From assembly GCA_037074705.1 (NCBI GenBank), contig CM073590.1, positions 135,799,600 to 135,863,599 on the forward strand: DNA of 64,000 nt. The letters are read 5' to 3'. This DNA comes from Zhengitettix transpicula (Eukaryota; Arthropoda; Insecta; Orthoptera; Tetrigidae). Position numbers and translations under genes: made by a program. Under the pieces are notes generated by a model that saw nothing but the letters and a program-made list of their open reading frames with translations, did not search any database and was not told the DNA's origin. Shown piece after piece: positions 26,201 through 36,784 of this stretch (position 1 is its first letter; every line of letters starts with the position of its first letter).

Positions 26201-29200
26201 AATATTCTGATTTACTCGTACGAGTTTCAGAGATAGACAATTTAATAATTCTGTAACTGGTCATTATTTTCCACAATTGCTGTATCGCGTGTATTTCTGA
26301 GACTGAAATAAGATTGGTTACTTATAAATAATACTGTGTAAGGAACATTTAATGCAGGTTGAAAATACAATATATTGTTCTCGGAGTTCAACCGGGTTTT
26401 GCATAATTGTAGAACGCAACGTTTCGACGACTAAAAGCTCTGTCGTCATCTTCTAGGCGAAGTTATTATAGTTATTATTATTATATTATTATTATTATAA
26501 AATGGTTCCGACACTTCGCCTAGAAGATGACGACAGAGCTTTTAGTCGTCGAAACGTTGCGTTCTACAATTATGCAAAACCCGGTTGAACTCCGAGAACA
26601 ATATATTGAACAACTGCACCGGGAAAGGCTTCAATCTTTGATCAGGTTGAAAATAGTTTGTAAATCCATTTAGATTCATAAATAACTCATAGTTTGTTTA
26701 GATAAAAATAGATCGTCAGAAATGTTATCCTAAATGTATTTTACTGAATAATATAGTATAGCAATAAATTCAATGGCCTATTACACTTTCGCTGTAAATT
26801 TAACCTCCTTCTTATTGTTTTTGAATCATACTAGTTTGAGTTCATGTAACTAGAAATTTTCGTCTTTCATTAATTTTAACATGTGATGTGTTTATCGCGA
26901 CTCAGTATTTTGTTAATGAACTCACTATTTTCCGTTTAAGTCACGTGGAAACAAAGCTATCTACTTAAACGGTACCATCTCATTCGTACCACTTATTATA
27001 GTGCACATTTCATTTGAACGGGGAGCTATAAACAGGACCGGCGTAATTGTTTGGATAATTTCTGATTAAACTTATCTCGAAAACTGGTAGCTATTTAACA
27101 GGTCAACAGTTATCCAAACCATAAAATCGTTTTGCGCAAAACAGAAACGTTAAAAACAGTACATACGCGTACAGACGAATCACGTTCTCAATCAAAAAAT
27201 TCTTGATTGGGTCACAAGTTTGGTCACAAGTTTATTCACAATTCAGATATTTATACAATGTCCCGTTGGCTGATTTTGTGACAAAGTAAGTGAATTCAGT
27301 AAGAGGGAGAGACGCTCAATTAAGTGAGAATTTATGCTAAGTGATATATGTGAGAGAGGAAAAGTGATAGACCAAATAGTTGAACAATGTTTGACTTTGG
27401 GAGTGACGCATTATTTCCCAAAAATCCTTAGTTTAAAAAACACGTTCTCAGCGAACCAGAGGCTGATATCTTTGCTAATGAATAGTGACTGACAAGAGGA
27501 AGCTATATAATGGCAATTGGTCGTTTGCACTTTGTAATTTGCACGTCAGTATACGATTTTATTTCCCGATTTTGGCAGTATGTCAACTAAGCCATTCCGC
27601 CAGTCTCAGAAGAATTCGTCCGACAATGCTGAACAACTATAATGGAATACAGATAGTCTTCCGTTTTCTGATTAGCGTAGTGTCGGCGTTATAACTACGC
27701 AGAGGTTTCATTAATGGATTTGATGATGATTGTGCAATGAGAACAAACCTCTAGCTGGTGCGAGCATTCTGTCCATCAGTCGCGTTATTCCCACGACTGT
27801 ATGCATTCACCATTGGGATATTGGTATAGCAAGTTTAGTTGCACGCGTAATCCATGACTGGATTACCTTGCCAAGCATTGGTATTATTTAATTCCAATGT
27901 ATAGGCGTAGTTCAATAGCCTACTGGACTTATTTTCCCAATATCCTTTATATTGGCTCCCAACGTTAACCTTGTGGTTGTTACAATCAGTACATTCTCTG
28001 CGAATATCTCGCCGTTTAACAAGTGTTAGCTCAGTAAGGAAGCTTTATCAATGGACTTTCTACGTCCAAATCCACACTCACCTACTACCCGTGGAGGCAC
28101 AAATATGGATTGCAAGATCACTGCAAGCTATGAAAATACCGGGTCCGTTCACCCCTTAGTGAAGACAGCTTACTCAGTTCAGCCCACTTCAGAATGAACG
28201 GCTGCCGGTAACGAAACATTGAAATCAACGACGGATGCTCAATGAAATGAAGCTTCACTTGATCTGAAGCTCAATGAAAGATGGACAAGAGGTTGTCGGA
28301 AGTACAAGGAGTAACGAGACGGAAGACGCGGATTCGGTCAACTAAAAGTATGCAAGCGAATTCCTTAAGAGCTGGACACAAACACTGATGACGCGCAAGT
28401 GAATTGCTCGAAAGCTGAACACACAATAAACACTCTAAGGGCACAAGAGGACAGTTCAGAAGCTGAACAACCATTAAAAACACCCGGGTCGTAGCACACG
28501 ACCTGAAAACACCTGGTGGTGGAGGCACATCAAACTAAATCTCACGTGATGGCGTGAACAACAAGTACATACTAATTTTTTTAAAAAATAACTAGATTGT
28601 TTGCTGAAACATTCTTGATGAGTACGGAGTCTTGCAATGTATTCTTAGAGTTGGGAAGGGGCACTAAATACTTCCCCGTCGAACTCCTACACGGTCAATT
28701 CTCGTGGACGACCGGAATTTGCCCACCTGTTCAATAAATACTTTTCAAGTATAGTCAGATAATCGGAGGAACCGCTTAGGAAAAAGACTCAGTAAGGAAG
28801 CATTTTTACAAAAAAAAATTCTGTAGTACTGCATATTATAATGCGTCACGGCGTAAAGAGGTCGGTACAAAGATGTAGACTCGCAGTAAACAACTTTAAG
28901 GAAAATGATTTATAGATTGGCGTTCCCCTGTAAGTAAACTTAACACATCTCTAAGTACATTAGGAGAAGAAAACGTTTTTACTAGAGAAAGGTCGCTAAA
29001 GTAAACCATACTTTCTAACTTTCGTTCGTAACAGTCTCCGACCTCAATAGTACAATAGAAGCATTGTAAGCGAATCTTTTTCAGCCACATCGAGCCGGTG
29101 GAGAGTAAGTTTGTGTCCTTCTTCTCTTTGGGCGAGGGCTGGCACAATTACCACCACAGCTTCCCGTGGGACTACCGCGCGGCGGAGCTGGGCATGAAGT

Positions 29201-29439
29201 ACGACCTGTCGACGAACATCATCGACGCTATGGCGCGCCGTGGCTGGGTGTATGACCTGAAGGAGGCGTCCGCCACCGCCGTGCGTAAACGCGCCGCCCT
29301 GCTGGGCGACGGCTCCCACCCTGTGTGCCACGAAGCCCCGGTCAAGACGCCGCCCCCGCCATCGCCGCCGTCCCCGCAGCCACGACACTTCGTACAGGCG
29401 CTGCCGCCCGCCAAGGAGACTGGCCTCAGCATTGCCTAA
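2000..29439 (+). CDS. acyl-CoA desaturase (stearoyl-CoA/delta-9 or delta-11 type), five coding exons
   Basis: Joined exons 2000-2249, 15036-15166, 23509-23714, 25756-25941 and 29085-29439 give 1128 nt, 375 residues plus TAA, within the usual insect size. The family is an ER-membrane di-iron enzyme that puts a cis double bond into fatty acyl-CoA using cytochrome b5. Visible: a variable N-terminus (1-47); a first membrane hairpin (about 48-95); the HX4H box (H100, H105); HXXHH (H137, H140, H141); a second hydrophobic pair (about 201-244); the NSxAH site (N245, H249), which in mouse SCD1 supplies iron-site ligands; and the third box HXXHH (H278, H281, H282) in GEGWHNYHH. All predicted iron ligands are present, so the gene looks functional. 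The C-terminal tail is proline-rich and unusual. The region between boxes 2 and 3 diverges from textbook Desat1, so substrate and double-bond position cannot be assigned; roles in membrane lipids, hydrocarbons or pheromones are all possible. Intron 3 uses a GC donor. Confidence 0.93.
3350..3571. repeat. foldback element, family A, copy 1
   Basis: The arms 3350-3419 and 3504-3571 are imperfect inverted repeats of about 68 bases, both reading through AAACG.TGTGTG and ending in ATAAGAAAG/CTTTCTTAT. The right half holds CTGAAGA (3487-3493) and GAAAC (3511-3515), a hammerhead-like core. No coding capacity. A second copy is at 4858 and a deleted one at 44635. Confidence 0.7.
4858..5142. repeat. foldback element, family A, copy 2
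   Basis: The arms about 4858-4916 and 5083-5142 pair as inverted repeats and match the arms of the element at 3350 (shared AGATAATATAAATA-like stretch, ACGTTTCT and the AGCCAAA.ACAG end). The middle is longer and different. The left arm on the minus strand contains a TTGAAGA...GAAACGTTG core (4909-4940). Confidence 0.7.
7198..7855. repeat. nested inverted-repeat block
   Basis: Outer arms near 7200-7236 and 7817-7853 share the sequence GATTGC(A/G)GACTAAAAA in inverted orientation. Inside are a hairpin at 7408-7497 with arms of about 30 bases around a TTAGAAGAATAAA motif, a (TA)n tract (7571-7610), and a second inverted pair (about 7645-7710 and 7735-7803) containing GTCTTTGT/ACAAAGAC. It looks like a composite of foldback elements. 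No ORF. Confidence 0.55.
7571..7610. repeat. (TA)n microsatellite
   Basis: An interrupted run of TA dinucleotides inside the nested inverted-repeat block. Confidence 0.85.
8503..8522. repeat. (GA)n microsatellite
   Basis: About ten GA units in a locally GC-richer patch. Confidence 0.9.
8752..8966 (+). mobile_element. retroposon family R, 5'-truncated copy
   Basis: Matches the 3' half of the repeat seen complete at 63430-63945, here on the + strand. Recognisable blocks are TCTAGGGTTTGTCCTGC, GTTAACCC, TTTCAAATCCCTTC and GGATTACCCTCATGTA, followed by an A-run (about 8956-8964) as a poly(A)-type tail. No coding capacity. Confidence 0.8.
9915..10170 (+). repeat. dispersed single unit related to the intron-2 tandem array
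   Basis: Shares the order of motifs of the 16246-19927 units: ACGGCCGATA, a GAGTAATTATTTTTC stretch, GTGTATAATTTCA.CC, a TTCGG...CTTAG box, GGTATTACATAAAA, then GTCGAATCC.AGGTTATGGA. It shows the unit also exists alone. Open frames over it (for example 10032-10352) are incidental. Confidence 0.65.
11005..11455. repeat. GC-richer block, possible repeat
   Basis: A block clearly richer in GC than its surroundings. GGAAGCATGG near its left end and CCATGCTTCC near its right end are inverted copies, which hints at an inserted element. No protein match recognised; the short open frames on both strands look incidental. Confidence 0.3.
15036..15166 (+). CDS. desaturase exon 2 (first histidine box)
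   Basis: Encodes residues 84-127. The spliced codon G|CT gives Ala84. GAHRMYTHR (residues 98-106) is the first histidine box HX4H, followed by FKAKW, typical of the family. Acceptor TTTTCAG at 15029-15035, donor CAG|GTAAGA at 15167; the exon ends in phase 0. Confidence 0.93.
15773..16245 (-). mobile_element. retroposon family R copy abutting the tandem array
   Basis: Minus-strand copy of the same repeat as 63430-63945: the T-run at 15773-15780 is the reverse of its A-tail, then GGCTACAT, GGCAACTCCCC, AAGGATCCTACCCGGCATTCGCC and GTGACCCCGGAACATACACC blocks in the same order. Similarity stops near 16245, where the array begins. The 182-codon minus-strand open frame over it is part of the repeat, not a recognised gene. 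Confidence 0.8.
16246..19927 (+). repeat. degenerate tandem array of about 250-290 bp units, probably inside or derived from a Helitron-like element
   Basis: The motif set recurs about 14 times: ACGG(T/C)CGATATTTGCG, AATAAATATTT, GTATAATTTCAACCCC, a G-rich AGGGGTGGGGGTGGACGG, GCGTTACA, AAAACCGAGATT, GAGTCAAATCCAGG, TTATGGATGTCACTGAGTTTA and ATTCAATTGGCC. Successive copies of the CGATATTT landmark are mostly 246-302 bases apart, with shorter partial units. Units are diverged. Several contain GGCAACGC.CGGG, which also forms the final terminus. Open frames such as 16614-17102 run across unit joints and look incidental. Confidence 0.8.
19903..19927 (+). mobile_element. Helitron-like 3' terminus
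   Basis: GGCAACGCCGGGCACCCAGCTAGT: a short GC hairpin (19910-19923, one mismatch) running into CTAG followed by T. Helitrons are known to end with a hairpin and CTRR, inserted before a host T. The matching 5' TC end was not located, so this is an inference. Confidence 0.5.
23509..23714 (+). CDS. desaturase exon 3 (second histidine box)
   Basis: Encodes residues 128-195 plus two bases. WVRDHRQHHKYSDTDADPHN (133-152) carries the second box HXXHH; FFFSHIGWL follows, both hallmark blocks. Frame continuity with exon 4 requires the exon to end at 23714, so the intron begins with GC (AAAAG|GCGAGT). Confidence 0.93.
24022..24130. repeat. dispersed repeat, copy 1 of a direct pair
   Basis: Shares with 25456-25555 the blocks TTGTAAAATTAAAATTATTT, CAACA.AGTTAACTG and CTCCGTGACCTATTGCAT. 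Minus-strand translations of both copies share YAIGHGV and VENNFNFTI, but the frames are short and I assign no gene. Confidence 0.6.
25456..25555. repeat. dispersed repeat, copy 2 of a direct pair
   Basis: Second copy of the repeat at 24022-24130, same orientation, about 1.4 kb downstream in the same intron. The copies diverge after the CGTAGTTGAC.GC block. Confidence 0.6.
25756..25941 (+). CDS. desaturase exon 4 (membrane segments and NSxAH site)
   Basis: Completes Arg196 and encodes residues 197-257 plus two bases. Two hydrophobic segments (about 201-218 and 222-244) are followed by NVTWLVNSWAHLYG, containing N245 and H249 of the conserved NSxAH site. The third residue is Trp where Ala is common. 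Acceptor TTTTTCAG at 25748-25755, donor GTAAGT at 25942. Confidence 0.92.
25942..29084 (+). other. intron 4 of the desaturase gene (about 3.1 kb)
   Basis: GTAAGT donor and TTTTTCAG acceptor. It contains the 13-bp-duplication-flanked inverted repeat at 26355-26655. The rest, including the open frames at 27485-28530, gives no family I recognise. Confidence 0.8.
26355..26655. mobile_element. 275-bp foldback insertion with 13-bp target-site duplication
   Basis: Arms 26368-26463 and 26513-26608 are 96 bases each and perfectly inverted; the 49-base spacer is ATT-rich. A short tail (26609-26642) follows the right arm. CAGGTTGAAAATA flanks the whole insertion at 26355-26367 and 26643-26655, a perfect 13-base duplication. 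Each arm has a GAAGATGACGAC...GTCGTCGAAACG stem, hammerhead-like. Likely a recent retro-insertion of Penelope type, by inference. Confidence 0.85.
29085..29439 (+). CDS. desaturase exon 5 (third histidine box and C-terminus)
   Basis: Completes Asn258 and encodes up to residue 375; TAA at 29437-29439. The third box lies in GEGWHNYHHSFPWDYR (274-289). The final 60 residues include a proline-rich stretch (KTPPPPSPPSPQP) unlike most desaturases. The exon is strikingly GC-rich compared with the AT-rich introns. Confidence 0.93.
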
Positions 29440-30947
29440 TCAGTGTCATGTGTGAACTCAAAAGCGTTAGTTGCTTCCTGGGAAGATTTATTTATAAAGA
29501 ACTTCTTTGATTTTGGTAAACTACCTATTCGACATAACATTTCAAATTAGTTTCTATAAGAAAGCAAGGAAAAATTGATACTAAATTAAACAATTATCCA
29601 TCAACAATATTTTACAACATAACAGAGTAATTGAAAATATGACATATACCCTAGCTCCATTCCTTCAATCGTAAGTGTATTTGGACCAGGTGTTGCATCA
29701 ATTTCACATTATGTTATGTACTAAAGATTATTAAATAAACTCGCTTTCTCACCTTGGGTATCCTAGTAGCTCATGCTTCATTGAATCAGAAATCAAAGTA
29801 AATGTGTCAGTAATAAATCCTTATCCTGTGATAAATAATAATATCAATTAATTTCCCTCAGTGACAATACAACTAGTGCTATTCAACTTCAAAAATACAA
29901 AGAATGTAAATGTTAATGTTAACTATAGTTTTTGACAGAAGTGAATATAGTTGTTTAAATTCGTAAGAAAATTTCTTACACTGCCCACTGAGGTGGCAAT
30001 ATTTCTGCAAACAATCTGTTAACACAAAGTAGAAATGTGACAATGTAATGACATGCTCAGATGGTTTTACAGACAGTTTGCATATGTTATGTTTTGCAAT
30101 GGCAATGTCATTTATAAGCATGCATAATGAAATATTTAATAATATTTATAAAATTAGTTATACATTATGTGTTTATGTAAATAGAAGACTGTGGATATAA
30201 TAAATATGACAAATAAAGTATATTGAAATTAAAATAAATATGTATCAATTTTTAAAACTCAGTGTGAAATTTTCTTTTCCTTCTTCAACGATAATTCCCC
30301 TTGAAATTCATTCAGCCAATTATTAGATTAACTAAAACTTTTATAATAAACTCCTTCTTATTTTGAATATTATATTTCAAATACTTAAAATTCCTGTTGT
30401 AATTCACGAGTTGAAGGTCACGACTATGAAAAGGGGTATTTTTTAAAGAGAAAGTGGAGAGAATATGATGAAAACATGAAATCATTATATGATCTAAAAC
30501 ATATATATTATTCATAATATATAAACAAATTGCAGGTACATCAATTAAGTAGATACTTTATACATTTATTTCCCATTAATATTTATTTATAAAAGCAAAG
30601 TGATAGTCTCATAAAAGTATATGGGATTCTTAGAATCAATAAATGAGATACAAGTGATCTGTTGTCTATACATATGCAATTGGGAATAATGGATTTAGTA
30701 TCACTCAATAAGCAAAGACATCTGCCCAAATTTGATACAAATGAATAATGGTATGTGCTTATCAATATTTCAAGACTGTAACACATCCATAACATGAAAT
30801 GCATCTCATATTCCAAACACCATTAGTTTAACAAACCAAAACTGCCATAAATGTAACAATTTTAGCATGTAACTTGCCCATAACTAAAACACGTCTCTTC
30901 GAGTATGATACATGTTACAAGCCAATGAGGTATACATACATACGTAC
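29440..30947 (+). other. desaturase 3' UTR and downstream AT-rich sequence
   Basis: AATAAA occurs at 29734-29739, about 295 bases after the stop, and again near 30212 and 30232. Which poly(A) site is used cannot be told. No other gene seen. Confidence 0.5.
29734..29739 (+). terminator. candidate polyadenylation signal of the desaturase gene
   Basis: First canonical AATAAA downstream of the stop codon. Later AATAAA copies make alternative or longer 3' ends possible. Confidence 0.45.
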
Positions 30948-30964
30948 ATATATATATATATAAT

Positions 30965-31066
30965 ATTAGTAAGTATATGACATTGTCAAAAATAAATGCG
31001 ATATATTGCAGCCCTCAGTGCACGGAATGGTGTAACTCCTTAGGAGGCTCTTAGCCTCCTTCTTCA
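30965..31066. mobile_element. (TA)n-embedded MITE, partial copy 1
   Basis: A body of about 100 bases between two (TA)n tracts (30948-30964 and 31067-31084). It contains TATGACATTGTCAAAAATAA, GTGCACGGAATGGTGTAACT and a GGAGGCTCTTAGCCTCC hairpin, all related to the full palindrome at 34732-35043. Confidence 0.65.
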
Positions 31067-31084
31067 TATATATATATATATATA

Positions 31085-33579
31085 AGCCTAATAGATTGAT
31101 ATTGAAGCAGTGCTGCTAAGTTAAACCATGTGAACTAGTTTTGGATATAAGTAAGCCACATATGTTTATGTAAATAGGCCCTACTTTCATTTAGTTCTAC
31201 AGAAAATATTTTTCTCAAAACTTACATTTGAATTATATTCATACTTGCATGAACATAGCACAAATGAGAGAATATATTACAAAGTCATTATTGAAAATAA
31301 TTATTGAAAATAAATATTTGAATAAACAAAATTGTGTTAATGAACAATACAATGTTATAATGAAAGAACTGTATTACAAAATTTACTGATCAAATTACAA
31401 TAGTTTTCTAATACTAATAATTCAACTCTATGAATATTCTTCTTCCATGTTCGTCCATATATCAGAATATTTTCATAGTGAGTTAATTGTCTGTTCCATT
31501 AGATAACCTTTCCTAAACAATTCTTCACATAATTATTTATAAGTATTGCTGTTTTATCCTCGGATAAATGTAATAACAAATTTTATAATCTTATATTCTA
31601 ATGTCCACCCCTTCTCTCCAAGCCTTTCAAAAGGTTTATGTGGGCTAGCTTACCGAATCCATATTTCTAACAATTCACAAAACAAACATTCTGAGCTACT
31701 CAATTCTTAAATAACATGCTTTGCAGCATACTTATAAATTCACAACCTGTTTGCATCAATGTAAGGTCCAAAACTTGGTTGAATGATCCAAAGATTTCCA
31801 CGCACATTTCATTTTCTACTTATAATTTTATAATAATGAAGATAACCACAAACTAATATGGTACACGATTTTCTTTTTAAAGGTAACTACTATAACACTT
31901 TCTAAATAAACACATTCCATAGATTGATAAAATGAATTTCTTTGTAATAGTACACCAAATGAGTTATAACAGGTACATTAGTGTAACTATTTATTTTAAT
32001 TAAATTGTTTGTTTTTCTGGAACTATTATTTCCGTAATTGGTTTGTAGATTTAATACAGCTAAGAACATTTTCTTATTTATGCAGTATGTATTTATGCTT
32101 GTTAAATCCTACTTATGAAATAATGGGTATAATATGAAAAAAATAGCTGCTAAATTGGATTGAATGGGCACAATTTCCATTCATTAGGGTTGTTCTTTTA
32201 TAAATTCTGGACAGAACCAAATTTCTATATATGTAACTCATCCTTGTCAAATTATATTTGGACCTAGTGTTTGTATCTCTTTTACCAGACAAGTCTTCAA
32301 GCTTTCACAATACATGCTATCGCTTGGAAATTTCTTTACATCACATACATGACTAGTCTGCATATGGTAGCAAAAGCTGTTATATTACATATAAATATTT
32401 TTCATTTTCATCACATTAGGCATATATAACTAGATAGAAAAACAGCTTTATTAGTCTGAAACTGAGTGACCAAAACATGTTGTTATAAAACATACAAGCA
32501 GCATTTGTATCACAGGTACTATGTGAGTTATTTGTTGAAGAATGCATAATAGGAAAAATATATTCACAATACTTTGTGATAATACATCAGAAGGTAATGT
32601 TTATAACATATTGCAGAAAAACTATGCAGCAAAATAATCCATTTTCCTGTCTTTCATTAATAACTTTAAGAAATTTACATTTTATTTAGTTTTCCTATTT
32701 TTATTGCATGCTACCAGCTTGGCTCAAAACATAATGAGAACAAGGTTCTTAAATTCTGAAAACAAAAAAGTAACATGAAAATTGTTGAGGGTAGATTTGC
32801 TTCAATTTTTATTAACTTAACAATTTCATAAAAGAATAACTCATTTATACATTCAAAATAAAATTGCAATAAACATGACAGAATTAATCTTATTTATTTA
32901 ACCCAACAAATTTATATTTCAATGCTCATAAAAATTATAAAAATGTGGCCTACTAGTAACATCTCACCCACTACAATATAGTAATGGATGAGTTTTTCAT
33001 CTTAAGTGATTTATATTAATTTTGAATAAAACATGTTTCAATCCACTTGAATATTTTTATTAATACACATTTGCACAGGGTGCTCTGCCATCATTGTCAT
33101 TTGAATTCCGATAACTTGATTTATAGTTAACAATTATTCATGGTTACATCAATTAATATTAGACACAGTCTTGGATTCCTGTTCATGAAGAAAATTCTGT
33201 ATAGCAAGCTGTTAGGTCTGTTGTCACCCGAGACTAATTGGAGATTTTTGGATTTTTATCTCTTGTGGGATGAAGTAGTAATATTGCACACTAATAATGT
33301 GAAGTAGTTGTAAACTTGGAGTAGGTTTGATTTGAGAACAGACCAATTTGAGAAGTTGTAATCTTGAAGGCACAAGAAGCAGTTTTGAATTGGCAACAAC
33401 AGCTTATGGACTATAACGCTTCTCAATGCAGTGAAGACAGAATTCTTCAACTGCAAGTGTCAACAGCCAAAGATTCATTCATTGCCACGGGGCTTGCCCA
33501 ATGCAATTGAATAAATCTATCTTCTAACTATTGCATTTCCTCATAGATACTAGCATATTAAATCATTATATATACATAT
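31085..33579. other. AT-rich stretch without recognised features
   Basis: I see no long open frame, splice-linked coding segment or repeat I can name. Short poly-A/T and direct-repeat bits only. It could include a long 3' UTR, but nothing in the sequence proves that. Confidence 0.5.
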
Positions 33580-33638
33580 ATATTGGAGAAATGCGATATA
33601 TTGCAGCCCTCGGTGCACGGAATGGTGTAACTCCTTAG

Positions 33639-33640
<2 letters not shown>
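33580..33640. mobile_element. (TA)n-embedded MITE, partial copy 2
   Basis: Contains GCGATATATTGCAGCCCTC and GTGCACGGAATGGTGTAACT in the same order as 30990-31045, then runs straight into a long (TA)n tract. Confidence 0.65.

Positions 33641-33687
<47 letters not shown>
33641..33687. repeat. (TA)n microsatellite
   Basis: About 23 TA units, the longest TA run in the window, directly at the end of the MITE copy. Confidence 0.95.
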
Positions 33688-33690
<3 letters not shown>

Positions 33691-34731
33691 AATAATTAAT
33701 AATAAATTATTTATGTTATCATCTTTTACAATAATTCAAGATGTGAATTATGTGGCGTTTTTAAATGAAAAGAACTATTACGTGAAAACTATTAAACAAG
33801 ATTTATTAACAATTTTAAAACAAGTATTCAAATTACAAAATATTTGGGATCTCAGGGTCTTGAACTGGGTTTGATAATGGTAGAATTTATATAATCAAAA
33901 TCACAAAATTTACATTTACTTTATATGGGAATCAATGCGTCTGAACATAGACAAAATTTGTTGCTGAAGAAATAATACTAAAGATTGAATTTAAACAATT
34001 TCAATTTTTATCGAGAAATAAATAATGATCTGAAAAATTAAAGATCTCATTTTATCGATAATTAAAGAACGATCTGACGTTTATCTTTTAAACATGGTTT
34101 ACAATGATTTTAAAGTTTTATTTCTACTTACGGCAGCCCAGGTCTCATTTTAACTTTTCGTGCACAATTTTGGGGATATCACTGATTCTAAGTTCTCACA
34201 GACTCTAATTAGCGTAGTTTGTTAGTTGGTTTAAAATAAATTTGTCGATTCTCGATGATTTACTGCAACCTGGATTTGTAGGTCTCGTGGATTTTTGTTG
34301 AAAATGCACCTCATTGGTTTTGCCTGTTGACTGAAGACTAGTTCAGTTTCTGCATTTTCGATATAACAGCGTACTGGTTACTGGAACACTTTTTCGTCCT
34401 TTAAATTAGACCTTTCAGTCTTCACTGCTGACTGACAAAGATTGTTCAAGTTTTCGTGAATTAGAATTTCATGGTCTTTACATCTCGCCGTTTACTGCCC
34501 AGCTGTTCGTTATTTTACTGTGTTCTACTTGTTGTCTGCTGCCCAACTAATCGTTCGTCTCGTAAATTTTGAGCGCGTAAAACCTTCTCGACCGATCAAC
34601 AATACTTTCTTTGCATTGCCGGTTTGTTGCGGCGTCCGCTATATCCACCAATAATGAGTCCTCTACAATTCAACTTTTCAATTAGAACAATGCCTTAATT
34701 ACCAATTACTACAATATATATATATATATAT

Positions 34732-35043
34732 AATTGCAATATTGGTATGGAAAGGAAAGAGACATAGGTTGTGGCTTACATGAAAGTGAAGTGCGGTGTC
34801 ACCATAAGGAAAAGAAGCTTGTTCTTCAAATTTTCGGAGGCTCTCAGCCTCCTTCTTCAGGAAGGAGAGTTACACCATACGCAGCCGGCTGGTGCGTGGA
34901 AAGGTGTAACACTCCTTCCAGAAGGAGGAGGCTGAGAGCCTCTGAAAATTTGAAGTCAACCTTCAGTTCCTTATGGTGACACCACACTTAACTTTCAGTA
35001 AGCCACAACCTATCTCTCTTTCCTTTCCATACCAATATTGCAA
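34732..35043. mobile_element. (TA)n-embedded foldback MITE, full copy
   Basis: A near-complete palindrome: arms of about 155 bases run from AATTGCAATATTGGTATGG at the left to its complement at the right, meeting near 34888 (GCAGCCGGCTGG). The centre holds GGAGGCTCTCAGCCTCC hairpins. (TA)n lies at 34713-34731 and again near 35071-35085. No transposase; the 81-codon open frame inside is a by-product of the repeat. Confidence 0.8.
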
Positions 35044-35085
35044 TTATTTTTGACAATGTCACATCCTTACTAATATATATATATA

Positions 35086-36746
35086 CAAATTATGATATAT
35101 AATCCAACACATTGAAAGCAATTAATGTAACATACAAATTCAAAGGAGTAGATAATTAATAGGATTTATAAGATAAGAAAAAATTTAATACTGTCTTAGA
35201 GAGATTAAAAATGAATTTCAAATTATAAATACATATAAATAATGTAATTGGCTTTTAATACTGTTAAAGAATATCATTTTAACCTAAAACTCTTGACTGA
35301 ATTTCTTGGAACCGTATGCCGTGGCTCTACTTATTGTATTGCTTAATAGTTGGTGGGATTTTCTACTTAAATAAAATGATTTTTTTATAAATCAATTAAT
35401 AATAATGTTTATTTTTATTACAAAAGTAATATTTTGTATATAATGCAATAATAATTAAAAATATTTACTTTAGCATTATCCAAACCCTTTTCGTTATGTC
35501 TCAGGGTCATATATGAGTTTTAGACTCGAGTTCTTTATTTCCTTTAATTACTGTAAAAAATTACTGTTACTGTAGTAAGACAAATTCTAACACAATTTTT
35601 CAAGACGACCTTGGATAGGAGATAGTACTGCAACTTATGTTAACTGATTTACACTCATTATACCAAATTCTGAGGTAGGCCGGGTCTGGTGTCAATACTG
35701 AGGTTGCGACGTCCGCTGATTGCTTGCTGATCCTGTTCAATGGATTCGTATGTGGTCCCGAACATCCTTTTCGTTTGATAGCGGCTCTGCTAATTGGCGA
35801 TCTTCGACTAAACTGATTGCCCAAAATCAAACGTGCTTCATAAGAGTATGGAGAACATATACACATCCATTTTTATTTATTAGATTTATATATACATAAA
35901 CAACATAATTTGTGTTTTTCTGAAATTATTACATTCAAATTTTTTATGGAACCAGGTGTCCGTTTGAGTGTGATTGAAATGAGGTCGGTGGCCACTTGAA
36001 GTTTACATGAAAAAATTTTTGCGGTAATAAATTCCGTCATTATCATTTATTTTAAGTATTAAAAACTAATTAGTCCCAAAGAAAAATTTTCACTGAATGA
36101 AAAATAAGAAAACTTGCTTTTATCCAATCAAGAAATGAGTTCAACTTTGTTTTTCTTTAATGTGGGTAGAGAGTATTTCCTACATATATCGCAGAACGTT
36201 ACGATAAAATTAATGACTGCACTTAAGCTCCATATATATTTGCATTTAAATAGCCGCGTTCATAAAAAATCTTAAAACTTATTATCTGAATAATTACACG
36301 TTTGCATTAATATTTTAAACACAGAAGGGATTCAATATATTTTTTCTTTATCAACGTCTTTCAATATATATAACATGAACATATGTGTTTGTTTCAAATC
36401 TAATCGTTCTTTCAAATTAATCATTATTATTATTCTCATACCATATTTAACAGATTGATGTTTATATAGGGGATAGATCGTAATTGTTTCTCAGATTTAA
36501 TAACATTAGTAGTTAATTAAGAGAATTGAAATATAATCCCAGTCTGGCCTTCTAATCCAATAGACTTTCAGAAACATTAACAGCTTTCAAACAATTATTT
36601 ACACTCAAAAACCATAAATCTATGCTTAATAGCAGATATTTTAACAATTATAACAATCTGATTTGTCTTCTAAATAAAAGTTAAAAATAACAGACTATTA
36701 GTCAGAAAACTTTATTATCATATTTAAAAAATAATATTCAAAAGAC
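35086..36746. other. AT-rich stretch without recognised features
   Basis: No coding region, RNA gene or repeat family recognised. Confidence 0.5.
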
Positions 36747-36781
36747 ACAACATTTCATCCCTGATTGTGACCTCTTCAGGT
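36747..36781 (-). ncRNA. hammerhead-like core motif
   Basis: On the minus strand CCTGAAGA is followed after 16 bases by GAAAT. The upstream flank (AAATAACAG...GTCAGAAAAC near 36687-36711) resembles that of the motif at 41550, so both come from one repeat family. Activity is unproven. Confidence 0.4.
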
Positions 36782-36784
36782 GCA

